Assembly (NCBI GenBank): GCA_034437215.1
Contig: DAOTVC010000076.1
Coordinates: forward strand, 29,118 to 93,117
Length of the DNA stretch: 64,000 nucleotides
Direction: 5' to 3'
Source of the DNA: DAOTVC01 sp034437215
Lineage (GTDB): Bacteria > Chloroflexota > Anaerolineae > B4-G1 > SLSP01
The notes under the pieces: model-generated
Told to the model about the DNA's origin: nothing
What the model saw: the letters and a program-made list of their open reading frames with translations, nothing else
Database searches by the model: none
Made by a program: the position numbers and the translations under genes
Shown here: one piece after another, positions 7,641 through 17,359 of the stretch
How the letters are laid out: each line of letters begins with the position of its first letter
How positions within the stretch are numbered: the stretch's first letter is position 1

Positions 7641-8747
7641 TCACTGCAACGCCTCCTCGAGCTCCTCGAAGAGCTCGCTCACGGCGCGGTGGTAGTGGAT
7701 GCGGTTGATGGCACGGGCGAGGACGTCCGCCAACGAGCGTACCTCCAGGAAGGGGAGGTCGAGGAAGCTCTCCGTCTGGGGGATGCTGTTGGTGACGACC
7801 AGGGAGTGGAGGTGGTAGCCGGCGTGCAAGGTCTCCAGCCTCTCCCGTGCCTGGGGCATGCAGAGGTTGTGGGAGACGCCCACGTGCAGCTCCCCGATGC
7901 CCTGCTCCTCGACGAGCTTCTTTACCGCCGCCTCCAGCGTCCCCCCGCTGCTGATCATGTCGTCGAGGATGATGGCGACGCGCTTGCCCCTGAAGTCGCC
8001 CATGATCTCCGCGACGACGGCCTCCTCGGGACGCGGGCGGTACTTGGAGGCGATGGCGGTGTCGAGCCCCATCGCCCGGCCGAAGTAGGTGATGAGCTTC
8101 GAGGCCCCGGCGTCGGGCGCCACGGCGATCACCTCCTCCCGCCCCCGGAAGCGCCGGAACTCCGCGATGAAGAGGAGCAGGGCGGGCAGCGTGTCGACGG
8201 GCTGCTTGCCGTAGAAGCCGGGGGTCTGCCGGGAGTGGGGGTGCCAGGTGACGAGGCGGTCGATCCCCGCCTCCAGCCCCAGATCCGCCATAAGCTGGGC
8301 CGTCGTCGGCTCCCGCTCGAAGCGGGTGGGCTTGTCCTGCCGGGCGTAGGCCAGGTAGGGCAGGACGGCGGTGACGTGGTTGGCCCCATACTCGCGGAAG
8401 GCCCGGGCGGCGATGAGGAAGGCCATGTAGTTCTGATCGACGGTGCGCCGGGAGAGGGGGTCGTAGAGAGCCTGGAAGAGGAAGACGTCGTAGCCGCTCA
8501 CGCCGGCCTCCAACCGCACCCGGGTCTCCGTGTCGGAGAAGTGGTCGTCGAGGTCGGGCAGGTAGAGCACCTCGCTCGTGTCGCCCGCCTTCTCCAGGAG
8601 CACCTGGTAGCGGTGGGCGACCTCTCCGGCGAGGTAGGTGCCCGAACGGCAGCCCGCGATGAGCAGGCGCCCCCGCGGCGACTCCACGCCCACGGCGATC
8701 TGCTCCCGGGCGAACTGGTCCGGGGTCAAGAAGGTGCTCCGCTTCAT
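7641..8747 (-). CDS. Ribose-phosphate pyrophosphokinase-like protein
   Basis: A 368-residue protein related to PRPP synthetases (ribose-5-phosphate + ATP to PRPP + AMP). Recognisable elements are the ATP-loop region YLAYARQDKPTRFERE, the histidine-containing WHPHSRQTPGFYG that replaces the canonical DLHxxQIQGFF, the Lys/Arg segment SKYRPRP, and the phosphoribosyl-binding loop VAIILDDMISSGGTL. Several motifs diverge from textbook PRPP synthetase and the N-terminus has an extra roughly 30 residues. A relaxed or specialised function is therefore possible, and a second conventional prs gene may exist elsewhere. The start at 8747 is supported by AAGGAG 11 nt upstream. A GTG at 8768 overlapping the previous stop is an alternative. 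Confidence 0.8.
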   Translation of the reverse strand: MKRSTFLTPDQFAREQIAVGVESPRGRLLIAGCRSGTYLAGEVAHRYQVLLEKAGDTSEVLYLPDLDDHFSDTETRVRLEAGVSGYDVFLFQALYDPLSRRTVDQNYMAFLIAARAFREYGANHVTAVLPYLAYARQDKPTRFEREPTTAQLMADLGLEAGIDRLVTWHPHSRQTPGFYGKQPVDTLPALLLFIAEFRRFRGREEVIAVAPDAGASKLITYFGRAMGLDTAIASKYRPRPEEAVVAEIMGDFRGKRVAIILDDMISSGGTLEAAVKKLVEEQGIGELHVGVSHNLCMPQARERLETLHAGYHLHSLVVTNSIPQTESFLDLPFLEVRSLADVLARAINRIHYHRAVSELFEELEEALQ

Positions 8748-8764
8748 CCGCAGCGCCTGCTCCT

Positions 8765-11700
8765 TCACGCCTCCTCCTCGCCCATGACCACCTGCACCTC
8801 GTGCTGCCCACCGTCGTCCTGCAGGGGAATGCGCTTGTCGTCCCGGCGCTCGCCGTCTACCCTGACCTCGCGCACCCCCTGCTCGACGCCGGCTTCGTTG
8901 TCCACCTCGATGTGGTAGCGGCTCGTCCCGTAGCGGTAGGTGAGGCTGAAGCCGGGCCACGACCCCGGAATGCGTGGATCCATCCGCAGGCTCTGCCCCT
9001 CGCGGTGCAGGCCCAGGATGGCCTCGATGCCCAGGCGGTACATCCAGCCCGAGGAGCCCGTGTACCAGGTCCAGCCGCCGTGGCCCACGTAGGGCGGGAC
9101 GCTGTAGACGTCGGCAGCGACGACGTAGGGCTCGACCTTGTACGCCTCCGCCCTCTCCTGCGTCAGGCTGTGGTTGATGGGATTGAGCAGGTGGAAGAGC
9201 TGCGCGGCCCGCTCTCCCCGGCCCCGTTTGGCGAAGGCCCAGACCACCCAGAGGGCGGCGTGGGTGTATTGACCGCCGTTCTCCCGGATGCCCGGAGGAT
9301 AGCCCTTGATGTAGCCCGGGTCCTTGGGCGTCTCGTCGAAGGGCGGGGTGAAGAGCTCGATGATCTCGGCGTCCTCGCGGATGAGCCGCTCGTCCACCGA
9401 GCGCAGCGCCTCCGCGACGCGCTCCTCGCTGCCGGCGCCCGAGAGCACCGCCCACGACTGGCCCAGGGAGTCGATCTGACACTCCTCGCTCTGTGAGGAG
9501 CCGAGGGGGGTGCCGTCGTCGTAGTAGCCGCGCCGGTACCAGGCGCCGTCCCACGCCGTCGCTTCCAGAGTCTCTCGCAGTACCTCCGCTTGCTCCCGGA
9601 AGTCCCGGGCCAGATCGGCGTCTCCCCGCGCCTCACAGAGGGGCGCGAAGCGTTGGAGGATGTCGTAGAGGAACCAGCCCAGCCAGACGCTCTCCCCCTC
9701 TCCCTCGATGCCCACCCGATTCATGCCGTCGTTCCAGTCGCCGGCCTTCATCAGCGGCAGTCCATGGGGCCCCGAGGTCGTACCCTGCGCGATGGCGCGC
9801 AGGCAGTGCTCGTAGAGGGAGTAGCTCTTCTCGGTGATCTCGTAGTGACCGTAGCGCTCCTCCTCCTCGGGCTTGAGGGGCTCTCCTTCCCGGAAGGGTA
9901 CCTCCTCCTCGAGGACGGCGGTGTCACCCGTCGTCTCGACGTACTCCGCGGTGACGTACGGGAGCCAGAGGAGGTCGTCGGAGATGCGCGTACGCACCCC
10001 CCTGCCCGAGGGCGGGTGCCACCAGTGCAGGACGTCGCCCTCCTCGAATTGGTGGGCCGCCGTGCGGAGGATGTGCTCCCGGGCCACCTCGGGCCGGGCG
10101 TGCACCACCGACATCACGTCCTGGAGCTGGTCCCGGAAGCCGAAGGCCCCGCTCGACTGGTAGAGGGCCGAGCGCCCCCAGATGCGGCAGGAGAGGGCCT
10201 GGTAGAGGAGCCAGGGCAGGAGGAGGTCCATGGAGCGCTCCGGCGTGCTCACGGTGATGCTGGAGCGCACCCCCTCCCAGAAGTCCGTCACCGCCTGCCA
10301 GGTCTCCCCGGCGGCGCCCTCCTGGCGGAAGCGATCCACCAGGGCCAGCGTCTCCTCGCGGTCGGCCCCTTGGCCCAGGAAGAAGGTCACCTCCTGGGTC
10401 TCGCCGGGCTGCAGGTCGATGTGGATCTGCAAAGCCGCACAGGGATCGAAACCCGCCCGCACGGTGCCCGAGAGGCCCACCCGGCTCAGAGCCGCCGGAT
10501 CCTCCAGGCTGCGTTCCCGCCCCAGGAACTCCGTGCGATTGGTGGTGAGGCCGTGGAGGGGACGGTCGGCGGCGAGGAAGGCCACCCGCCCGGCGAACTC
10601 GGCGTTATAGGGGTTGCGCGCCAGGAGGACGTCATGCTCGCCCGCGTAGTCGGGCACGATGTACTGCTGGGCCAGGTCCCGGAAGGTCGCCAGCACCCAC
10701 TCGGCGTAGTAGGTGGCGGTGAGGCGGCGGGGGCGTTCCCAGGCGTTGTGCAGCCTGAGTTGGACGATCTTGACCGGCGCATCCGGAGCGGCGAAGAGGC
10801 GCAGCCGCTGCTCGAGCCCGTGGCTGTGGTGTTCGAAGATGGAGTAGCCGGCCCCGTGGCGGATGAGGTAGGGAGCGTCCTCGCCCCGAGGTAGGGGTGT
10901 GGGCGTCCAGACCTCCGCCGTCTCCTCGTCGCGCAGGTAGAGGGCCTCCGCCGGCGGCGCCGAGACGGGGTCGTTGCGCCACGGGGTGAGGCGATTCTCT
11001 CCGCTGTTGAGGGCCCAGCTGAAGCCGGGACCGGATTCGGCGACGAGGAAGCCGAAGTCCGGGTTGGCGATGACGTTAATCCAGGGCGCCGGCGTCCACC
11101 CCTCCGGGCGCTCGCTGCCGCTCTCCAGGTAGATGGCGTACTCTTTCCCCCCGGCGGTGAAGCCGCCGAAGCCGTTGTCGAACTCCAGGTCGGTGGGACG
11201 CTCCACCGGCGGCAGGGGCTCCTCGGCGTATCCCCCGGGCTGAGGCGGCGAGAAGCTGGGGAGGTAGGTGGGGCGCTGCTGGAGGGGGCGCAGCTGCTCC
11301 TCGAGGGCGCCGGCGCCTGCGTCGAGGACGACCCGCGCGGCCGTCTGCAGGAGAATCTGGGTCTCGCGATCCATCTGCCCCTTGCGCAGGATGAAGATCC
11401 CGCCTCTGCGGTTGATCCAGGCGTCGCTGTCGCTCTGGCGGATGAGGCTGTTGATCTGGTCGCTGAGTTCCTGGGCGTACCCCGTGTCCTTCGTGTTGAG
11501 GATGACGAGGTCGATCTTGAGATTGCGGTTGCGCCAGTAGGTGTGGGCCTTCAACAGTTGGCGGATGAGCGGGATCTCCTCCTGCTCGCCGATGCGCACC
11601 AGCAGGAGGGGGTAGTCGCCCGAGATGGCGTAGGGCCACAGCCCCGACTGCCCGCGCTCGTTGGCTGCCAGGATCTCCGGCGCTGCGCGCAGGGCTGCGT

Positions 11701-14700
11701 AGGGGTAGATGAGCGCCGAGAGGAGGTGGTTGAAGTGCTTGACGTCCTGCGCGTCGGCGTTGAGGTTGCGCAATTCGACCTCTGCCTGAGCGCTGGCCTG
11801 ATCGAAGACCCGGGTGACGGTGGGCCAGCTGGCGAAGCGGCGCGCCATCTCCAGGATCTGCTGCCGGTCGTCGGCGGCGAGGGTGACGAAAGCGACCTCG
11901 CCGCTGGTGTGGGGCGCGATCTCCAGCTCCTGTCCCAGCGCCATGATGGGGTCGAGGGTGGCGCCGGTGGTCCCGGTCAGCCAGCCCTCGCTCTCCAGCG
12001 CACGGGGGTTCTTCTGGGCGCGCCCGCGCCCCAGGAAGCGCTCCCGGTCGCTCTCGTGGGCGCCCGTCAGCTCGATGCCCTCCTCGGCGACGAGCAGGTG
12101 GGCGACGTAGAAGGGCGGCTCCTCGGCGGAGCGGGGACGTCGCCAGAAGAGGAGGGCGTTGAGCTCGGGCAGGTAGTCGCTCTCGATGAACATCTTGTTG
12201 AAGGTGGGATGGCGCCGGTCGGTGTTCTGGTCCGCCAGCACCAGCTCCGCGTAACTCGTCAGCCGCAGGCGTCGGGAGTCGCCACTGTGGTTGGTCAGGC
12301 TGACCCTGCGGACTTCGGCGTTGTCCTCCTTGGCGATGGTGATGAGGGTGCGGAGGACGATGTCGTGATCCTGGCGACGCAGCTCCGCCTGATGGGGATA
12401 GAAGCGCACCTCCGGCGAGCCAGCGGTGCGGATAGGCTGGGCACCTGCGGACCAGAGGTGCCCGCGATCCACGTCCTGGACGTAAACCCAGGTGCCCCAG
12501 GAGTCGAGGGTGGTATCGGCCCGCCAGCGGGTCAGCGCCCGGGGCTCTTCGGTCTGCGCCCGCTCGCTCTGGAAGTTGCTGTACCCGCCTCCCGAGCCGG
12601 TGACGAGGGTGCCGTAGCGCCCGTTGGAGAGGTAGTGAACGAGGGGCAGGGGGGTCTGTTCGGAGATGGACCAGGGTTCCAGCTGCACCTCGGGCTCCAC
12701 CTGACGCACCACTCCGACGTCCTCCTCGGGGGTCTCCTCCACAGGCGCCTGCTGCGGGATCTGCTCCTGGAGCAGCAGCTCGACGCTCTGCATCCGGGGG
12801 TCAGCGTGGAAGGCGTCGACGATGACCTGCTCACAGAGGTAGTTGGTGAGCGCGACCATGATCATCCCCTGGTGGTGGGCCATGTAGGTGCGCACGATGG
12901 CGCGCTCCTGCCCCAACGGCAGACGGGCCTCAGTGTAGTCCACGGCGTCGTAGAAGCCGAAGTGACCCAGAACCTGTCCTGCCCTGAGGCGCTCGATGTT
13001 CTCCATGACCTCCTGGGGGTAGACGGAGAGGGCCAGGAGGGAGGCGTAAGGGGCGATGACGAGATCGTCCCCCAGACCGCGCTTGCGGCCCAACCCCGGG
13101 ATACCGAAGCCCCGGTACTGGTAGTTCAGGGCGGCGTCGAAGCGGTAGTAAGCGGATTCGGAGACGCCCCAGGGGACGTCGTTTTCCGCTGCATAGGCCA
13201 TCTGTCCTTCCACCACCGCCTCGTCGGTCTGATCCAGAAGGGTATTCTCGTAGTTCCGCAGCCAGAGATCGGGCATGAGGTACTCGAACATGCTGCCGTT
13301 CCAGGAGAGGAGGGCCTCTTTACCGTCTACCTGCGTGAGGGGGCGGCCCAGGTGGAGCCAGTGGCTCTGCGACACCTCCCCCTTGGCGATGGCGATGAGG
13401 CTGGTCGTGCGGGCCTCCGAGGCCAAAAGGTCGTAGTGGTTCCCGTCGAGATCCTCGACGTCCACCCGGTAGCCGAGGTAGAAGACCTTCCGCTGGTCGT
13501 CGTAGAGGAAGCCGAACTCCATCGCCTGGGCCAGCTCCTCGGCCCGGTTGCTCAGGTCCTGTAACCCGATGAGGAGGGAACCGGCGGCGATGCGGGCCGA
13601 CTCGAGGGCACGCCGAAGATCCTCGCACCACCGCAGACCCGCCTCGTCTCCTTGCTCCTGCAACAGCTCACAAAGAGCCTCCGACTGCGCTTCGGCCCTG
13701 CGGCAGCGGTCCGAGATCATCTCGAGCGTGGGGGCCGGGGCCAGGGCCTCCTTGAGCCCCTGCCAGCGCTCGCCGACGGCGGAGTCCGCAGGGGCCTCCA
13801 CCAGGCTCTCGGGCGGCTCCTGCAGCATGACCAGCCAGGGTAGCAGGAGGTCCATCTCCTGCTGCATGTGGCGCAGGTGATCATGGATACGCTCCGCCCA
13901 GAGACGGAAGTCCCGGATGAGCACGGTGTCGAGGGTGCCGGCTCCCTTTTGACTCAACGTTCTGATCCGCTGATCGAGGGTCACGCCGCTCTCTGTAAGC
14001 AACCGTCGCAGCAGGAGACCCCGGCGCTCGGGCTTCTCCTGAGTTTCCCTCAGGGTCTCTTGGATCTCCTGAATCTGTGTGGTGATATCCTCCACCGCCG
14101 GCTGCAGCTCCTCCGCCTCTACCTCCTCCACGAGCTCCAGAAGGACGCCGAGGGTATCGCTCAACCCCCGCCAGCGCTCGTCGTGCAGCACGGATTGTCC
14201 TCCCAGGGCACGGAAGCGCTCCTTGAGAACGATGAGACAGGCCGCCATGTTGCCGCTGTCCACGGTGGAGACGTAGCGCGGTGTGAGCGTGCTCAGGTCC
14301 CGGGTGTCATACCAGTTCAGCAGATGGCCCCTGTACTTCTCCATCCGGTCGATGGTCTCCAGGGTGGAGCGGATGCGTACCGTCAGCTCCAGGAAGCCGA
14401 TGTAGCCTATCTCGTAGGCCCCCAGGGTGGAGAGGAGGAGGAGTCCGATGTTGGTGGGGGAGGTGCGATGGGCGACCAGCCCCCGAGGCTGCTCCTGAAA
14501 GTGATCGGGGGGGAGCCAGTGATCCTCGGGCCCTACGAAGCGCTCGAAGTAGAGCCACGTGCGGCGGGCCAGGCGGCGCAGCTCGGCGCGCTCCTCCGCG
14601 GTCAAGGGCTTGCGCTCCCTCTCGATGGGCTGGCTGACCAGGTAGGCCACGTAGGGGGAAGCCGTCCATAGCATGACCAGCGGTAGGGCGACGAAGAGGG

Positions 14701-17356
14701 CCGGCGGGTGGACGACGGCGGTCACGATGCCCAGCACGACGGCGAGCAGCGCTCCCCCTCCCATCCACTGCCAGAGCACCGCGATCTTGGACTCCCGCCC
14801 GAAGAGGCGCACGGTGTGGGCTGCCGTCGTCCACTGCAGGAGGCGTTTGTGGCTGATGAAGAGGCGCACCAGGGTCGTGCCGATGGCGTCCGCCATCAGA
14901 AGGGTCTCGTAGGGCAGGAAGGCGAGAAAGAGCAACCAACGCCCCGTCTCCCTGCGTACTGCTTCGAGCGGGGTGTTGGTGCCGCCGTCCTGCAGACGAC
15001 GCAGGATCTCCGCGACGGCGGCCACGACCAGGGGGACCGCCGACATCAGCAGGGTAAAGAGGGTCCAGAGGAAGGCGGAGCCGGGCAGCCAGACCCAGCC
15101 GGCAAAGAGCAGGGCCAGAAGCGCCGGCGTGCGCAGACTCCGGCGCAAATTGTCGACGATCTTCCAGCGGTCGATGAGGGAGAAGGGGTTGGGCAGACGC
15201 TCCCCTGCGGCTTCCGGCACCCGTGGGGCGAGCCAGGGCAGCAGCTGCCAGTCGCCCCGTACCCAGCGGTGTTTGCGTTGGGTGTAGGCAATATAGCTGG
15301 GGGGATAGCTCTCGTAGAGGATGATGTCGGTCACCAGCCCTGCCCGCCCGTGGATTCCCTCGAAGAGGTCGTGGCTCAGCAGCGCGTTCTCCGGCACCCA
15401 ACCCTCGAGACTGCGATAGAAGGCCTCCAGGTCGTAGATGCCCTTGCCCACGTAGATCCCCTCGCCGAAGAAGTCCTGGTAGACGTCGGAGACGGCGCGG
15501 GTGTAGAGATCGAGGCCCGTATCGCCGGTGAAGATGCGGGTGAAGAGGGTCTGGTGAGCGTCGGTGGGCTTGACCTCCGTCCGCGGCTGGAGGATGGTGT
15601 AGCCGGCGATGACCTGCCCCGTCTCCGGATCGAAGAGGGGGCGATTGAGCGGGTGGGCCAGCGTGCCCACGAGGCGCTGAGCAGCCTCACGGGGTAGGAT
15701 GGTATCGGCGTCGAGGGTGATGACGTAGCGGATGTCGGGGAGCGCCGCGAAGTTACCGACCTGCGTGCTGTACGAGGTCTCACCGCGGTCGAGCAGCAGG
15801 CGGTTGAACTCCTCAATCTTGCCCCGCTTGCGCTCCCAGCCCATCCAGACCCCTTCCTGGGGGTTCCACTGCCGCTTGCGGTGCAACAGGTAGAAGAGGC
15901 CGCGGTTCTGGGGATCGTACTGGCGGTTGAGGGCGCGAATGCCCTCGATGGCCTGCTCGAGGAGGGTCTCGTCCTCGGGCATCTCCTCCTCGGGCGCGTC
16001 GCTGAAATCGGTGAGCAGGGCGAAGCGCAGCCGGGGATCGCTGTTGTTCAGGTAGTGGAGCTCGATCTGCTGCAGCAGGAAGTCCACCTCGTCGCTCGTC
16101 AGCAGTGCGGGGATCACCACGAAGGCAGGATGGGCTTCCGGTATCCCTTCGCTGAAGTCCATCTTGGGCAGGTCGCTGGGGGAGGTGAGGTGAGTGATGG
16201 TGAAGTTGATCAGGTTGACCGCGACCATGGAGGCGGGGATGAGGGTGAGGAGCACCGTGGCGACGAGCTCGAAGGGGGTAGCGCCTGCATTCCAGGCGAA
16301 GAGGGCCAGCCCCAGGACGACGAGAAGGGTCAGCAGGACGATGCTCGTCAGGTAGACGAAGGTGGGATGGTCGAGGGCCCAGGCGCCCCACCGCTTCCCG
16401 AGCGGGGGATGGTAGTCGAGTGCGGCTTCCAGGGCCGGTCGGCCCCCGCCGATGAGGTAGTATCCGACGTGCCGGACGCGTTCGCCCTTGGGATCCGTCT
16501 CCTCCGCTTCCTCTGCCAGCCGCACGACCTCCTGTGCGGCGCTCTCCTCACTATATTCGGAGAAGCGGGCGAGGGTCTCCACCTCCTTGCGGTAGTGGTC
16601 ACGGGTGTCGAAGTCCATGCGGGCGTAGATGCCGGTCGGGTCCTGGCGCAGGGTCACCTCGACGCGGCTCACCTTTTCGAAGAAGCTCTTCCAGTCGTAG
16701 GCCTCGAGGGCGCGTAGGCTGCGGATCGCGTTCCCGACCACGACCTCGGGAGGTGCCGTCGGCTCCTCCTCCCCGAAAGCACACCCAAGGCTGGGGATGG
16801 GTGCGGCGACCTCGTCGAGCGCCACGCCTGCTTCGTCGACGACGGTGTACGTTAGCAGTTCAATGATGCTCAGGCGGAGCATGATGGGGATGGCCCAGAC
16901 CTCCCCCATGGTGAGAGGGCGCACCTCCTGGTAGGCGTTGGTGAAGCGCTGCACCCGATCGACGTCGACGGCCCCAGTGGCGCAGCTGACGAGGGCCCGG
17001 GCGATGGCGTAGACACGGGGATAGTCCTGTAGCTCGCCGTCGTCCAGCTTGGGCAGCCGGCGGTAGTAGCCTTCCGGGAGATTCTCCCGGATGCCCCGCA
17101 TGGTCTGTTGAATGACGTAGAAGTTGTCGAGCAGCCACTCACCTACACCGGAAAGGGTGCCCTCCTCCTCGGAGAGCTGCACGAAGTAGTTGTAGGCCTC
17201 GCGCAGTGCCTCCCGGTAAGCAGGCAGGGCCTCCAGGGGTGAAGTCCGGGTGCCGGGACGCCGCGTCGCGCTCTGCTTCTCGGCGAGTCGCCGACCGCGG
17301 GTTGCGATTCGCTCTTCGGTATGGGTGGGGGCTGTGTGATCCGCAGTGTCTGCCAT
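8765..17356 (-). CDS. Cyclic beta-1,2-glucan synthase (GT84/GH94 multidomain)
   Basis: A single uninterrupted ORF of 2863 residues, the expected size and order for NdvB/Cgs proteins. An N-terminal helical region (1-330) is followed by membrane segments (about 335-385) and a GT84 glycosyltransferase. The transferase shows LDADTILP near 548 and the HRWVRGDWQLLPWL (QxxRW-like) motif near 700, then more membrane helices (about 725-900). A glycoamylase-like central domain follows (YRGFGIPGLGRKRGLGDD near 1430). The C-terminal third has two carbohydrate-binding/GT36-like modules and a GH94 phosphorylase domain with KAGDWNDGMNRVG near 2540 that controls glucan chain length. These enzymes polymerise UDP-glucose into cyclic beta-1,2-glucans. 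The gene follows the universal stress gene by 3 bp. Assignment is confident; whether the product is cyclic in this organism is inference. Confidence 0.93.
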   Translation of the reverse strand: MADTADHTAPTHTEERIATRGRRLAEKQSATRRPGTRTSPLEALPAYREALREAYNYFVQLSEEEGTLSGVGEWLLDNFYVIQQTMRGIRENLPEGYYRRLPKLDDGELQDYPRVYAIARALVSCATGAVDVDRVQRFTNAYQEVRPLTMGEVWAIPIMLRLSIIELLTYTVVDEAGVALDEVAAPIPSLGCAFGEEEPTAPPEVVVGNAIRSLRALEAYDWKSFFEKVSRVEVTLRQDPTGIYARMDFDTRDHYRKEVETLARFSEYSEESAAQEVVRLAEEAEETDPKGERVRHVGYYLIGGGRPALEAALDYHPPLGKRWGAWALDHPTFVYLTSIVLLTLLVVLGLALFAWNAGATPFELVATVLLTLIPASMVAVNLINFTITHLTSPSDLPKMDFSEGIPEAHPAFVVIPALLTSDEVDFLLQQIELHYLNNSDPRLRFALLTDFSDAPEEEMPEDETLLEQAIEGIRALNRQYDPQNRGLFYLLHRKRQWNPQEGVWMGWERKRGKIEEFNRLLLDRGETSYSTQVGNFAALPDIRYVITLDADTILPREAAQRLVGTLAHPLNRPLFDPETGQVIAGYTILQPRTEVKPTDAHQTLFTRIFTGDTGLDLYTRAVSDVYQDFFGEGIYVGKGIYDLEAFYRSLEGWVPENALLSHDLFEGIHGRAGLVTDIILYESYPPSYIAYTQRKHRWVRGDWQLLPWLAPRVPEAAGERLPNPFSLIDRWKIVDNLRRSLRTPALLALLFAGWVWLPGSAFLWTLFTLLMSAVPLVVAAVAEILRRLQDGGTNTPLEAVRRETGRWLLFLAFLPYETLLMADAIGTTLVRLFISHKRLLQWTTAAHTVRLFGRESKIAVLWQWMGGGALLAVVLGIVTAVVHPPALFVALPLVMLWTASPYVAYLVSQPIERERKPLTAEERAELRRLARRTWLYFERFVGPEDHWLPPDHFQEQPRGLVAHRTSPTNIGLLLLSTLGAYEIGYIGFLELTVRIRSTLETIDRMEKYRGHLLNWYDTRDLSTLTPRYVSTVDSGNMAACLIVLKERFRALGGQSVLHDERWRGLSDTLGVLLELVEEVEAEELQPAVEDITTQIQEIQETLRETQEKPERRGLLLRRLLTESGVTLDQRIRTLSQKGAGTLDTVLIRDFRLWAERIHDHLRHMQQEMDLLLPWLVMLQEPPESLVEAPADSAVGERWQGLKEALAPAPTLEMISDRCRRAEAQSEALCELLQEQGDEAGLRWCEDLRRALESARIAAGSLLIGLQDLSNRAEELAQAMEFGFLYDDQRKVFYLGYRVDVEDLDGNHYDLLASEARTTSLIAIAKGEVSQSHWLHLGRPLTQVDGKEALLSWNGSMFEYLMPDLWLRNYENTLLDQTDEAVVEGQMAYAAENDVPWGVSESAYYRFDAALNYQYRGFGIPGLGRKRGLGDDLVIAPYASLLALSVYPQEVMENIERLRAGQVLGHFGFYDAVDYTEARLPLGQERAIVRTYMAHHQGMIMVALTNYLCEQVIVDAFHADPRMQSVELLLQEQIPQQAPVEETPEEDVGVVRQVEPEVQLEPWSISEQTPLPLVHYLSNGRYGTLVTGSGGGYSNFQSERAQTEEPRALTRWRADTTLDSWGTWVYVQDVDRGHLWSAGAQPIRTAGSPEVRFYPHQAELRRQDHDIVLRTLITIAKEDNAEVRRVSLTNHSGDSRRLRLTSYAELVLADQNTDRRHPTFNKMFIESDYLPELNALLFWRRPRSAEEPPFYVAHLLVAEEGIELTGAHESDRERFLGRGRAQKNPRALESEGWLTGTTGATLDPIMALGQELEIAPHTSGEVAFVTLAADDRQQILEMARRFASWPTVTRVFDQASAQAEVELRNLNADAQDVKHFNHLLSALIYPYAALRAAPEILAANERGQSGLWPYAISGDYPLLLVRIGEQEEIPLIRQLLKAHTYWRNRNLKIDLVILNTKDTGYAQELSDQINSLIRQSDSDAWINRRGGIFILRKGQMDRETQILLQTAARVVLDAGAGALEEQLRPLQQRPTYLPSFSPPQPGGYAEEPLPPVERPTDLEFDNGFGGFTAGGKEYAIYLESGSERPEGWTPAPWINVIANPDFGFLVAESGPGFSWALNSGENRLTPWRNDPVSAPPAEALYLRDEETAEVWTPTPLPRGEDAPYLIRHGAGYSIFEHHSHGLEQRLRLFAAPDAPVKIVQLRLHNAWERPRRLTATYYAEWVLATFRDLAQQYIVPDYAGEHDVLLARNPYNAEFAGRVAFLAADRPLHGLTTNRTEFLGRERSLEDPAALSRVGLSGTVRAGFDPCAALQIHIDLQPGETQEVTFFLGQGADREETLALVDRFRQEGAAGETWQAVTDFWEGVRSSITVSTPERSMDLLLPWLLYQALSCRIWGRSALYQSSGAFGFRDQLQDVMSVVHARPEVAREHILRTAAHQFEEGDVLHWWHPPSGRGVRTRISDDLLWLPYVTAEYVETTGDTAVLEEEVPFREGEPLKPEEEERYGHYEITEKSYSLYEHCLRAIAQGTTSGPHGLPLMKAGDWNDGMNRVGIEGEGESVWLGWFLYDILQRFAPLCEARGDADLARDFREQAEVLRETLEATAWDGAWYRRGYYDDGTPLGSSQSEECQIDSLGQSWAVLSGAGSEERVAEALRSVDERLIREDAEIIELFTPPFDETPKDPGYIKGYPPGIRENGGQYTHAALWVVWAFAKRGRGERAAQLFHLLNPINHSLTQERAEAYKVEPYVVAADVYSVPPYVGHGGWTWYTGSSGWMYRLGIEAILGLHREGQSLRMDPRIPGSWPGFSLTYRYGTSRYHIEVDNEAGVEQGVREVRVDGERRDDKRIPLQDDGGQHEVQVVMGEEEA

Positions 17357-17359
17357 ACT

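Noticed and set aside
11543..13564. Plus-strand open frame of 673 codons inside the glucan synthase gene
   Set aside because: Antisense shadow; the minus strand carries a complete, motif-bearing protein there.
8765..17356. Fusion or assembly artefact producing an over-long gene
   Set aside because: Length and domain order match known cyclic glucan synthases of about 2800-2900 residues.
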